Assembly (NCBI RefSeq): GCF_022965805.1
Contig: NC_133104.1
Span: 22,715,308 to 22,779,307 of the forward strand
Direction: 5' to 3'
Length of the DNA stretch: 64,000 nt
Source of the DNA: Primulina eburnea
Lineage: Eukaryota > Streptophyta > Magnoliopsida > Lamiales > Gesneriaceae
Part shown: positions 33,695 to 44,883 of the stretch, one piece after another
Layout: every line of letters starts with the position of its first letter
Numbering within the stretch: position 1 is the first letter of the stretch
The notes under the pieces: model-generated
Databases searched by the model: none
What the model saw: only the letters and a program-made list of their open reading frames with translations
What the model was told of the DNA's origin: nothing
Position numbers and translations under genes: made by a program

Positions 33695-35145
33695 TTTGTA
33701 CTGAAAAGTAAAAACAGATAAATGTTGATGACTATTTTAAAATATTTAGTAAGATATGAAGTTTGGACTTTTACTTCATAAATATTTGCTCCCACTGTTT
33801 TGACATCTTTCACTACCCTCTAGTGAAAACGGGAAACTCCTTTTCTCAATAGGTACGTAAGGTCCAATTAGCGAATTATGATCCCGAATAATATCAGCCA
33901 ATCACAATTCCTAAAAGATAGTTTCCAATTGCATCACAATGCAATCCTCTACGTAAACTTTTGTCTCACGTTAATTTTATTTTAAAAGCTCGCCATGTTT
34001 GATCGTATGTTTGCCGGATTCATGCAACTTTGTTATTATCATAATAATAACACACATACTCATTATTTATAACATATCATGCATATATTATAAACAGTAA
34101 ACAAACAAGGATGATCAATCGCCCCAATACTAATGGCCCGTGTGAGCTAAACACGGGCCTAGGTCCAATCCTAGGGTAAATGCACGGGATGCAATGTAAC
34201 TATTACATTAGCTTCCAATATTTACATGTCTTCGATCTTCATAATCATCATGGCCACCATCTTCCAATCTTGATCATCCACTATACTAATATTTACAAAT
34301 AAATATCCATGGCAAATAGGGATACATCTCATGGGGGTGGGAACGGGCCATAAACCAAGTCCACTTTATAAATTTGATAATTATTACAATCATTCAACAC
34401 AAAATATCCTAGCATACACCTAGCAAATTGGGCTTGGGCTTTTGATCATCCTTCATGCATAATATCACATATCATACACCATCAATTAATTATCACAACA
34501 ATTAATTGATCCAATATTATATATCTTGATCCAATCACTAACCGCCACGATTATAAACTAAATTAACAAAGTATACAAACACCTTTGTATACTTTCCAAT
34601 TAATTTATTTATAACCGAATTTCTTATAAATCACAATTTACTATAAATAATTAAAGTCCAACTTCAATTATTTATTTTATGAGAAAAATTTGCAACTTTT
34701 GTAATTTTAAACTTAAGGGCCCAAAAACTTATTCTTCACCAAAAACATTTTTAGCCCATTTAAAATTCACAAACATGTTAGCCATCCAATGGCCCAACAA
34801 CTCAAGGCCCATGACACTTTGATATTCCAAAACACTTTTGGAAACCCTAGCCGTCATCGCCGTCGCCGGAGCTCCGTCGCCGGATTCCGGCCAACTTACC
34901 AAAAAAATTTTTTTTTTTTATTTAAAAATGTTGGGGCTGTTCGGGCAGCCGCCCAAGGGGCTGCCCTAGCTGCCCGTTTCGGGCAGCCCCTCGGGCAGCC
35001 CAAGCTGCCCGAAATGGGCAGCAACTTGCTGCCCAAAAACAGCCCCGAAAATGGCCATGAATCGTTGCAAAGATTTTGTTCTCATGCGGTTAGAAATCAA
35101 TCTCAATATAATATCTTGTAGTTGCTACACAAAATCGTAACCATA
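33695..35145 (-). other. E leader without gene; contains GC-rich inverted repeats
   Basis: About 1.45 kb of AT-rich noncoding leader between primer site and gag. A striking GC-rich stretch at 34932-35046 consists of repeated GGGCAGC and GCTGCCC words in both orientations, able to fold into strong hairpins. The plus-strand ORF over this part is low-complexity and not supported. Confidence 0.7.
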
Positions 35146-35157
35146 GCTCTGATACCA
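35146..35157 (-). promoter_or_regulatory. E primer-binding site
   Basis: The minus strand reads TGGTATCAGAGC two bases inside the right LTR. Confidence 0.92.
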
Positions 35158-35159
35158 TT

Positions 35160-37311
35160 TGAAAGGGGATCGGTTACGGTGACCGGAAGCGCAACGGAAG
35201 TTTAAAAATTTTAATTTTTCATCAAAAATTCGGCCACCTCATGATAATGTGTAGCAAATACAATAAACACCAAAAATGACATTCATAGTGTGTATAGAAT
35301 TTTACCTATCAACCTCTTGAGGTTGATGATGGCTCCAACTTTGTTGTTAAACAACAAAGCTCTTGTATGGAAGATAAATCAACAAGCTCTCCTCCTTTCT
35401 TCTTGAATCTTTCCTTCAAATTAAGCCCACCACCAACTAGGTAGATCCCCTCATATTTTGCACTAGAAAAGTATGAGGATTTTTCAAAGAGAAGTGTGGT
35501 GTTCCTCAACAATTGAAGAACAAGAAAATGAAGAAAAATGGAGAGAAAATCTCTTGCTAGTTTCGGCCATGGAGGGAGTGAATGAGGGGAAGGGAGACTT
35601 GTCTTGATCCTTGAAAAAGTTGAGGCATAAAGTTGCATGCCATGCTTTGAAAACTCAAAAAGTAGTCTCTTAACCTTTCACCTCCCATGCATGCATATTA
35701 TATGGTTTTTATCAAAATAAAAACCATGGACTAAATTTAATTATCTCAAACATATTTGAGACTAATTAAACATTACTTGAATTTACCCAAGTCCCACTAG
35801 TTAAATAATTAATTTAAATTGAGCTCTACAAGACTCAATATAATTTAATTAATTCAACACTTGAATTAATTTAATTATTTGGACTCTACTAGGTCCACTA
35901 GTGTTTAATTAATTCAACACTTGAATTAATTTAATTTAGTCCATAATAGTGTTTATGAAAATCACAATTTTCAAATACATTATTCACTTGGCCAAATTTT
36001 AATTTAGGAACACTTCCATAAATTAAAATTTACATTTCTCTCATAGAAGTCATACTTCTATTTTTCTTTACACTTATAAACTCATTTATAAGTCGTTCAA
36101 CACATTGATTTATTTTCTCCTTTATAGAAGTCATACTTCTAATTTTCCTTACGCTTATAAACTCCTTTATAAGCCGTTCAACACATTGAACTATTTTTAC
36201 TTCTCAACGGGATCTAGAACGCTAGTACTTGTGTGGCCCTCAATGGTTCATTGATACAACTAGCCTTGGGTTCACATCTCCATGTGATTCGGACTAAACA
36301 TGTCCTTATATGAGCATACCCCAATTGCTCCATTCTTACTTATCAACACCTTGATAAAAAGAATATCAGAACTCAAGTCTGATAGTACCCAACCAACCAT
36401 GTTAAACGCCTAGCAGCATCGCTTACATGATTCCCTAGGTATCAAATGATAGTGCCTGCAAGAACCATTCAATTATGGTTAGCCTACAGTACGGTCCCTT
36501 CAACTCATATATCCCGATTGATTCGACAACCATTGGTTTATCGAGAGTTGTCAATGAATCGATACTATGTGTCATGTCGTAGTTGCATCAATGGTGTAAT
36601 CTGTGAAACCCCTATCATAATTACCACCATACTCTGGCCAGAGATTTCAACCTACATACACATGATAACACATAGGATATCCATACCCGAAGGTAAGCGG
36701 TGAATCCCCGACTACAATGCATCGACTCCTATGTGTTTCGACAGAACACCCAACCTTGCCACCTGATGACTCCATGAGAGTCGGTAAACAAGTCAAAGTG
36801 TAATTCTAGCACATAGAGTCTCAATGTTGTCCTGGGTCATAAGGACTAATGGTGTACAACCATAAACCAGGACTTTTCCACTCGATAAGTGAGAACCACT
36901 TGGAAAGTCCTTTTATGGAGGGTTGTTCAGTGCACTCTACAAGGAGCACCTATCTGCATGTTCGGACATCACAATGTACCCTACCAATGAAACATGGTAC
37001 TCACATCGCAGATACTAGTCTCGAACTCTAGCGGCCTATATCCTTCTTAGTGGCGGCTGAATCGACTAGGAACCGTTTAGAATATACAGTATTACAAATA
37101 TGAGTTTCATGATACTCATCATATGAGCATCTCATATTCTTTCTACCATTTGTATATTCAAGGGCTTTATCTATGCAACTAGCATGGGTATACAGATAAA
37201 GATGTGCCAAAATAATAATATCAAATATTACTAAAATAAAGATTGCTTATACATAGAGTTTCATTGTGAACACTCGGCCAACACTTGGCTCGACGGGCAC
37301 CTACTCTAACA
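35160..37311 (-). repeat. E 5' LTR
   Basis: Complete 2152-base LTR, minus strand TGTTAGAGTAGG at 37311 to GATCCCCTTTCA at 35160. It is long for a copia element. The other copy is at 21347-30434, without F. Confidence 0.95.
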
Positions 37312-38618
37312 CTAGCTATCCGATTTTAATTTCGAGTACAGATTTGCGATCCTTGCAACAAGAACTAGCTAAGGATGTAAGTATTGTTCATTTTTAGCAT
37401 GCTTCGAAATTCATATGTTGGAGAAGTTATGATTTTGTTAGAAATATGTGTTTTTGGTATATTGAGTATCGTAGAAATGCAATCGGATTGAATTTCGGAT
37501 ACCGTATAGATGTTCGAGAATTTCCAGCATGTGATAGACCGAAAATATACAGATTTTAGAATATATGTTGATGTTTTGATGATAGTATGAGTTGCTTGTG
37601 ATTGGGTATGATATTATTGAGTTAGCGATATCGAATAATTACGCCGTTACGCCGTCGAAGTATTCTGAAACAGCTTGTATATTGAATTTCTTGAAATGTA
37701 TATTGATGAAGTGCACATTGATTATGCCATTTCAGATTTGTATTGGTTATTGTGAACTCGAGACTTCGACTACGACACCGACTATTCGACAAGAAAGGTA
37801 TAATTCATGTGGTCACGGGATTGCACAACTCGATTCAGATTTGATACGAATTTCCCTAAATCACATACTAGATTGTTATTACATTTGATTATGTAATGTC
37901 TTATTTATTGATTTATATTCAAGTCCTGAGATAGGAGATATTGGCAGATCGGCCAAAACTAGACGTTTCGGTGTATCGACGCATAGTAGTAGATGTTCTC
38001 TATGTGTAGACCCTCGATACAGAGTTGACCGAAGTCTAGGAATAAGACGTACCGTCACCCCGAGTGGTTGGGTAGGTGACAGACCGTCTTATTCCGGGAT
38101 CCCTAGATTAGAAACGAATCGAGTCAAGAATTTGATGTTGAATACATATTTGTATTCCTTTACATGTTTAGATTTTAATTCATGTTACTTGATATATACT
38201 ATGCCTTTGTACATGATTATTACATTGCATGCATACATGTTTTATACTGGGATTTGTTCTCACCGGAGTTATCCGGCTGTTGTCGTGTCTGTATGTGTGC
38301 ATGACAACAGGTGGGGCAGGATCTGGGTCTCGAGTTAGATGAGAGATTGATGATAGCGTGGAGATCTCGGGCGTTGAAGATTTCTAGTGTTTGCTTATTA
38401 GACTTGTACTACTGATGTTTGTAGTTGGTATTTAAACACTAGCGTAAAATTGTACTAAACAGACTTGTATGTACATTATGTTGTTTAATTAATATAAAGA
38501 CATGTTATGCTTTAATTATACATTTGAATTAATGTTAAAAGCAAAATTTTGACCCACATTTTCGAGCAAAGATCCAATCAATCCCAAAAAGAATTGAGTT
38601 AGAGCCCGGGTCCCCACA
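37312..38618 (+). repeat. C 5' LTR, second piece (leader part)
   Basis: Resumes after E with the duplicated CTAGC (37312-37316) and ends GTCCCCACA at 38618. It contains the stem-loop module (37807-38094) and the hairpin pair at 38263-38309. It carries no gene. Confidence 0.95.
37807..38094 (+). other. Conserved stem-loop module in C 5' LTR leader
   Basis: Stem I (37807-37865): ATGTG/CACAT, GGGA/TCCC, AACTCG/CGAGTT. Stem II (37959-38039): CTAGACGTTTCGG with CCGAAGTCTAG, TGTATCGA with TCGATACA, and an inner CATAG/CTATG hairpin. Stem III (38040-38094): GAATAAGACG with CGTCTTATTC around GTCACC/GGTGAC. The inner hairpin of stem II has a different sequence from D but still pairs. Confidence 0.7.
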
Positions 38619-38623
38619 ACAAG

Positions 38624-38635
38624 TGGTATCAGAGC
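38624..38635 (+). promoter_or_regulatory. C primer-binding site
   Basis: TGGTATCAGAGC, five bases after the LTR end, complementary to the 3' end of initiator tRNA-Met. Confidence 0.92.
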
Positions 38636-38886
38636 TGTAGGTTCTGTAGACTGAGATAGAATAGAATGAGCGGGGTAGATCGAGTCATCTTCCTTGCTTA
38701 TATCATGCTAGCACATATTATGATTTATTGCTTTCCCTATTGTATATTGTTGCATTATCTGAATTGATTTACAGCATATACTTGTCAAGCCTGAATCAGA
38801 ACCGATTCTCGATCAGAGGTTATGATCAGAGGAGGGCTGAGACAGATGATATTGATTGTGTACTAATCAGTGTTATAATCAGATTT

Positions 38887-41456
38887 ATGCCGCCTAGACG
38901 TATACCACAGCCAGAGCAGGGTAGCACATCAGGTGCACAGATGGATGTCACCGCTACGCCGATGGAGACCTTATTGAAGAGGTTTCAGTCCTTCCATCCT
39001 CCTACGCTGAAGGGCACAGAGAGTGCATTAGAGTGCGAGAGCTGGCTTGATGATATCGAGATGTTGTGTGAGTATTTGGCATATACTGATGAGCGACGTG
39101 TCAAATTGGTAGGGCATCAGCTGCAAGAGGTTGCAAAGAGCTGGTGGTTGACTGCGAAGAGAGCCTTGGAGCACCGAGGCATTTACATTACGTGGAAAGT
39201 TTTCAAGGATGAGTTCTATCAGCGCTTCTTCCCCATCTCCTACCGAAAAGATAAAGGAGCTGAATTTGCGAATCTGAGGCAGGGACAGTGGAACATCGAG
39301 GAGTATGTTGCTAAATTTTCTGCATTGCTACGATTTGCACCTCATGTAGCAGGGAACGACGAGGCAGTGGCCGATCAGTTCATCAACGGGTTGAATCCAG
39401 ATGTCTTTACTTTGGCGAAGGGAGCAGAGGCTGGCCTGATCAGGCAGCGAGGCGCTTCTTACAGTGCTCAAGGTCAGAGACAGCCACAGCCTACCACTCA
39501 GTTTCCACCACCTCCTCCTCGATTTGATAGTGGGTCTAGTAGTAGTGGCAAGAAGGAATTTCTGAAGGCTAAGGGCAAGCAGTTTAAGAAATCCGGGAGT
39601 AGTTCATCGAGCTCAAGTGGATCTCGACAGAGAGGTCAGGGTTCAGATTATAGTGGCGCGTATTGTAGTTCGTGCGGAGGGCGACATGCCACCGAGCAGT
39701 GTCAAGGAGTTATGGGACACTGCAACATCTGAAGGCAACCGGGACACTTTGCCAGAGATTGTCCCCAGAGAGGTGCACAACGATTCCAGAGTACAGGGTC
39801 ATCAGCGCCAGTGCCACAGATGGAGAGACAGGCATCCTCTATACACTCTTTCCAGCCACCATCTGCACAGACCCAGCGAAGACCAGGAGGTAGTCAGACA
39901 GTGAGTCAACCTCCCAGACAGCAGGCTCGTGTCTTTGCCTTGACAGAGGAGCAGGCTCAGGATGAGCCTGATGACGTGATAGCAGGTAAATGTTTTCTTT
40001 GCGGTTATCCTGCATATGTGTTGATTGACACGGGTGCATCACATACATTTATATCTGAACATTTTGCATTGAGGCATTCATTGCCTGTTGAGTCTTTGTC
40101 GACTGTAGTGTCTATCACATCTCCGTTGGGAAGTGGTTTGATATCTGTGACTACTGTTAGACACTGTATGCTTCAGTTTGAGGGGCATGAGATTGATCTA
40201 GATTGTGTAGTACTTGGGTTAGCTGATTTTGATTGTATTGTTGGCATAGATATGTTAACCAAGTACAGGGCCACTGTAGATTGTTTCCACAAGATTGTCA
40301 GATTCAGACCCGAAATGACAGATGAGTGGAAATTCTACGGAAAGGGTTCCAGATCTCGGATTCCCTTAGTATCTGCTCTGACTATGAGTAGATTGCTTCA
40401 GAGAGGAGCAGAGGGCTTTCTCGTATATTCAGTAGATCTACTGAAGAAGAGCCCAGCATTGGCAGATCTGCCAGTGGTTTGCGAGTTTGCAAATGTTTTC
40501 CCTGATGAGATTCTGGGGTTGCCTCCAGTTCGAGAGGTTGATTTCAGCATAGATCTTGTGCCAGGCAGTGTTCCTATTTCGAGATCTCCGTATAGGATGG
40601 CGCCTATTGAACTGAAAGAATTGAAAGCACAATTGGAAGATCTTCTGTCCAAGGGATATATCAGACCCAGTGTATCACCTTGGGGTGCTCCGGTGCTTTT
40701 TGTTAGAAAGAAAGATGGTTCGATGCGACTATGTATTGATTACAGACAGTTGAACAAGGCAACAGTAAAGAACACGTATCCTTTGCCGCGCATCGATGAT
40801 TTATTTGATCAGCTTCAAGGGTCTCCGGTTTACTCGAAGATTGATTTGAGATCAGGGTATCATCAGCTCAGAGTTAGAGACGTTGATATTCCGAAGACTG
40901 CATTCCGAACCAGGTATGGGCACTACGAGTTTATTGTTATGCCTTTTGGTTTAACGAATGCACCAGCGGTATTTATGAGTTTGATGAACCGCATCTTTCA
41001 GAGATATTTAGATGATTTTGTGATTGTGTTCATTGATGATATTTTGGTATATTCGAAGAGTCTGACTGAGCATGCAGATCATCTGAGAATTGTATTGCAC
41101 ACTTTGAGAAAAGAGCAGTTATACGCTAAACTGTCCAAGTGCGAATTCTGGATGAAACAGGTTGTTTTCTTGGGTCACATTATATCTGGAGATGGTATTG
41201 CGGTAGATCCGAGTAAAGTTGAGGCTGTGATCAATTGGCCGATACCGACTTCTGTGCCAGAGATACGCAGTTTCATGGGTCTAGCAGGGTATTATCGTCG
41301 TTTTATCCGAGATTTCTCCAGTATAGCGAAGCCTATCACCCAGTTGACACAGAAGAACATGCCATTTGTGTGGTCCGAAGATTGTGAACCCAGTTTTGTG
41401 GAGTTGAAGAAGAGGCTGACTAGTGCGCCTGTCTTGACGATTCCTTCAGGTACAGG
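38887..41456 (+). pseudogene. C gag-pol, first part (Gag, protease, RT), one TGA, interrupted by D
   Basis: I place the start at 38887 (MPPRRIPQPEQGST), because upstream codons lie in the leader. Gag core: SFHPPTLKGTE, WLDDIEMLCE, SWWLTAKRAL, EEYVAKFSALLRFAPH; then a serine-rich tail. The CCHC knuckle has its first cysteine codon changed to TGA (39730-39732). Protease: [14 protein letters not shown] near 40014-40055. [42 protein letters not shown] (about 41030). RNase H is cut at 41456 by D after the SGTG codons. All parts stay in one frame, so this is a single Gag-Pol polyprotein. Confidence 0.93.
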
Positions 41457-41587
41457 TGTAATGCCCCAGAATTGTCGTAGAATTGATTAGATAAGATTAA
41501 TGAAATATCCCAAGACTTGTAGAATTAATCAGATAAGATTATGAGATGTTACAAGGATTAAAAATGTGGATTTGTAGAAAATGCAGG

Positions 41588-41820
41588 ACTGCACCCGCGG
41601 TCTTGCATAGACCGCACCCGCGGTGTATGGACAGTAAGTTGGCAAGAAATTCCGAAGCAAGACCGCACCCGCGGTCTTGCACACACCGCACCCGCGGTCA
41701 AGACACCGCACCCGCGCTCCTTGCACTACCGCACCCGCGGTCTGAGCTGCCGAGAAATGTAGTGATAGACATGGCAAGAGCGCACCCGCGGTGCATCAAG
41801 GACCGCACCCGCGGTGCGAC
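41588..41820 (+). repeat. ACCGCACCCGCGGT array in D 5' LTR (eight copies)
   Basis: Eight units with two spacings; unit 5 ends GCGCT and unit 7 starts GCGC. Each has the inverted arms ACCGC/GCGGT. The 3' LTR (47649-47855) has seven units: the 22- or 23-base stretch with the last unit is absent. Confidence 0.92.
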
Positions 41821-41863
41821 GTGCCGTGCAAGAACTGTGCCACGTTTTCCTTTATGCATGTAG

Positions 41864-41871
41864 TATATATA
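41864..41871 (+). promoter_or_regulatory. D LTR TATA box
   Basis: AGTATATATACATGG about 44 bases after the last palindrome; also at 47902-47909 in the 3' LTR. Confidence 0.65.
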
Positions 41872-42571
41872 CATGGACATAAACGTGTCTTCTTCAAAAT
41901 TTGAAGAGGAAACCGAGAGCTTAGAGAGAATTTCTCTATTTAAGTTTAGGATTGGATGTACGAAGAATCTGTGTATCAGAATTCGAATCCGAACGCAGTA
42001 TCGTGTTCCTATCGACCTGAGCTACACAAGGACGTAAGTTTCATTACATTTTGCAGTGTTTTGAAATTATGATGTTGTCAGAATTTAATATGATTCAGAT
42101 ATGGTGTTTCTGCTACCATATAAATTGTATAATCGAAGTCAGATTTCAGAATAGACTGGTTATGCAATTGTTATGAATTGTGAAAGATATTGATTGATAT
42201 TTTGATATCAGAATTGTGTTAGTATTCAGAGTATGAATTCTATTGACACAGATTAGGAGTTCCAGTATTATATCTGTGATGTTTGAATTGACGGGGTTAT
42301 CAAGACTGTATTGTGTACTGTTGAAACATCAGTTGAGTCAGATTGTTTAGATTCAGAAATGAATTCGATTGTATTGTGATATCGTTGATATGGATTAGAT
42401 TGTATCTGTTTCGATATTGATCAGATTATATACAGAGTTGAGTATTGATCAGAACAGATTGTGTATTGAGTTAGTCACTGATACAGTGTATTCGATATTC
42501 TCATTTCAGATTTGATATGGACAGATTGGAGACATCGTCTTCGTCAGACCGGGACGACAAAGGTATAATTC

Positions 42572-42940
42572 ATGTGATATTCGGGAAGCATAACTCAAAT
42601 TAGATTAATTTGAGTTTCCCAATAAAATCACATACTAGATTATTGTTATATTGTTATCTGATTATGCTTTGATTATAGAATTGTATTCAAGCATGTAAGA
42701 TAATTGTGATATTCAGTTATGAATATGATTATGCTTTGTTTACAGATGGTTATTCATTGCATCTAAGATAGGAAAGTCTTGACAACCATTGTCAGACTTC
42801 TAGACGTTCGGTGTATCTCAACTTAGGAGTAGCCATTACTCCTATTGTCAGCCGTCGATACAGCTCGGACCGAAGTCTAGGAATAAGATATACAGTCGCC
42901 CCGAGTGGTTGGGTAGGTGACAGCCAGTGACGTCTTATTC
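42572..42940 (+). other. Conserved stem-loop module in D 5' LTR leader
   Basis: Stem I (42572-42633): ATGTGAT/ATCACAT, GGGAA/TTCCC, ACTCAAATTA/TAATTTGAGT. Stem II (42800-42880): CTAGACGTTCGG/CCGAAGTCTAG, TGTATC/GATACA, AGGAGTA/TACTCCT. Stem III (42881-42940): GAATAAGA/TCTTATTC with an inner TCGCC/GGTGA pair, where a G-U replaces the A-U seen in C. Confidence 0.7.
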
Positions 42941-43602
42941 ACACCGGGATCCCTAGAGTTATAGTTGAGTCGAGTCTAGACATGATTTGACTAGAACTGC
43001 ATGTGTTTAAAGATGTGGTTTCATAGACTATGAAACCCATGTTTATTGCTTTCAGTCATGACAGCATGTTTCATGATTTAGATTGTTGTATGCATGCTTA
43101 TCTGATTTGAGTTGCATGTTAAGTTAGATTAGATTTCATAGATGATGAACTCTATTACTATTGGTATTGCTTTTATTCATGACAGCATGTTTCATGAAGT
43201 ATTATGTGTATATACATATTTACCATGTCTTATACTGGGATTTATTCTCACCGGAGTTATCCGGCTGTTGTCTTGTTTTGTATGCGTGCATGACAACAGG
43301 TGGGGCAAGATCAGGGTCAAGAAAACGACGAGAGAAGACGAGTTTAGCGTGGTGATTCCGGACTTACTGTAGATTTGATTTTAATACTTGAAATTAGTAT
43401 TTGAACCTTAGATTTAGGTTGTACAGTGTTGTACCTTTATACTGTAATGTAGTTTTATACAGACATGTATATTATTTAAATTCCATTACCTTCCGCATTT
43501 ACATTTTAAAAAGAAAAATTTTTAGACCCTATTTATCAGAACCGATAATTAAATCCCAACGATGATTAAGAAACAGATCAGCGTCCGGGTCCCCACAACA
43601 GG

Positions 43603-43615
43603 TGGTATCAGAGCC
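43603..43615 (+). promoter_or_regulatory. D primer-binding site
   Basis: TGGTATCAGAGCC five bases after the 5' LTR; 13 bases match initiator tRNA-Met. Confidence 0.92.
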
Positions 43616-44010
43616 GATAGTTCCTTTAGACTTAGATTATCAGAGTTGATAGATCTTTTAGACTGAGATATAAGAGAATGAGCGGGGTAGATTGAATTTT
43701 CTTTCCTTGCATGTGATTGCTAGCATGAGATTTATTTCAATGTTGATTACATTGTGTGTGCTAGCATGATTTATTGCTTTCCCTATTACATGTTGCTTGT
43801 TATCTGAGTTGATTGCAGCATGTAATTACTAAGCCTGGATCAGAACCGAGTCTGAATCAGAGGTATATGATCAGAGGAGGGCTGAGACAGATTGTATAGA
43901 TGGTGTACTAATCTGTTTGATATTCAGATATACCGCCTCGAAGAATTTCAGAAAAGGGCAGTACTTCGTCTGAACAGAGAGATGTATCAGAAACTCAGTT
44001 AGAAGAAAAG

Positions 44011-44883
44011 ATGAAAGAATTTGAGTTATTACAGCCGCCGGTTCTGAATGGTACTGAGACATATGAAGATTGTCAGAACTGGTTTGATGATATAGAAATC
44101 TTGTTTGATTTACTTGATTGTACAGATGAACAGAGGGTTAAAATGGTGCCTTACCAGTTACGAGAAGCCGCCAGGAGTTGGTGGATTACCAGTACAAGAA
44201 TGTGGGCACAGAGAGGTACAGTGATGTCGTGGGAAATATTCAGAACTGAATTTTATCGAAGATTTTTCTCAGCTTCGTATCGAGAGGACAAGAAATTGGA
44301 GTTTGAGAATTTGAGCCAAGGACAGCTAAATATTGATGAATATACTGCTAAATTCTCGACTCTAATGCGTTTTGCTCCTCATCTAGCTGGAAATGATGAA
44401 GCTATAGTAAATCAGTTCATCAGAGGGTTGAACTCAGAGGTAGTTGCATTTATGAATTTGCAACGACCTTATCATTTCGCTGATATCTTGAGTAGAGCAA
44501 AGAGAGCGGAGGCGAGTCTGATTAGACAATTGACAAGGTTGTGTGTGAAGCAACCCCAGACACAGCAATCCCCTCTTCGATATGATCACGGTGGTACAAG
44601 TGGGAAGCAAGATGCGCTGAAAACTCGAAAGAAGCCATTTAAGAAGTTGGGAAGTGGTTCTTCTAGCTCCAGTGGTTCTAGCCCGAGTTATGTTGGCGTG
44701 TATTGCAGCACTTGCAGAGGAAGACATCCCACGGAGCTATGCCAGGGAGTTACTGGTAGTTGTCGTATCTGTCGACAGCCGGGGCACTTTGCTAGAGTTT
44801 GTCCCCAGAGAGGGTCCCGAAGATTTCAGGGAGCAGGACCATCTGGATATGGTGATCGAAGAACAGCCCCAGGAGACACTTGA
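44011..44883 (+). CDS. D gag, N-terminally shortened, 290 codons
   Basis: Gag is open from MKEFELLQPPVLNG: WFDDIEILFDLL, SWWITSTRMWAQ, YRRFFSASYREDKKLEFEN, DEYTAKFSTLMRFAPH, then the knuckles CSTCRGRHPTELC and [14 protein letters not shown] at about residues 230-265. About 28 codons of the usual N-terminus lie upstream in the same frame, but their start is ATA instead of ATG (near 43931). H has the same ATA. The ORF ends after PGDT at 44883 just before protease should begin. The intact Gag could still make particles. Confidence 0.85.
   Translation: MKEFELLQPPVLNGTETYEDCQNWFDDIEILFDLLDCTDEQRVKMVPYQLREAARSWWITSTRMWAQRGTVMSWEIFRTEFYRRFFSASYREDKKLEFENLSQGQLNIDEYTAKFSTLMRFAPHLAGNDEAIVNQFIRGLNSEVVAFMNLQRPYHFADILSRAKRAEASLIRQLTRLCVKQPQTQQSPLRYDHGGTSGKQDALKTRKKPFKKLGSGSSSSSGSSPSYVGVYCSTCRGRHPTELCQGVTGSCRICRQPGHFARVCPQRGSRRFQGAGPSGYGDRRTAPGDT

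Larger units (their letters stand above)
21347..37311 (-). mobile_element. Ty1/copia element E with long LTRs, carrying F
   Basis: Begins TGAAAGGGGATCGG at 21347 and ends CTCTAACA at 37311, flanked by CTAGC on both sides (21342-21346, 37312-37316). Minus orientation is shown by the primer site at 35146-35157 next to the right LTR and by all gag and pol reading frames. Without F it is about 9.0 kb. The interior lacks most of integrase and is full of frameshifts, while the two LTRs differ by less than about 1% by eye. Confidence 0.93.
41457..43597 (+). repeat. D 5' LTR
   Basis: 2141 bases. Array of eight GC-rich units (41588-41820), TATA at 41864, ACGTAAGT at 42032-42039, stem-loops at 42572-42940, and the hairpin pair CCGGA/TCCGG with GTTGTC/GACAAC at 43251-43299. 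Confidence 0.95.

Noticed and set aside
34789..35121. 110-codon plus-strand ORF in the E leader
   Set aside because: It runs over low-complexity GGGCAGC repeats on the strand opposite to E, has no domain and no promoter in sight.
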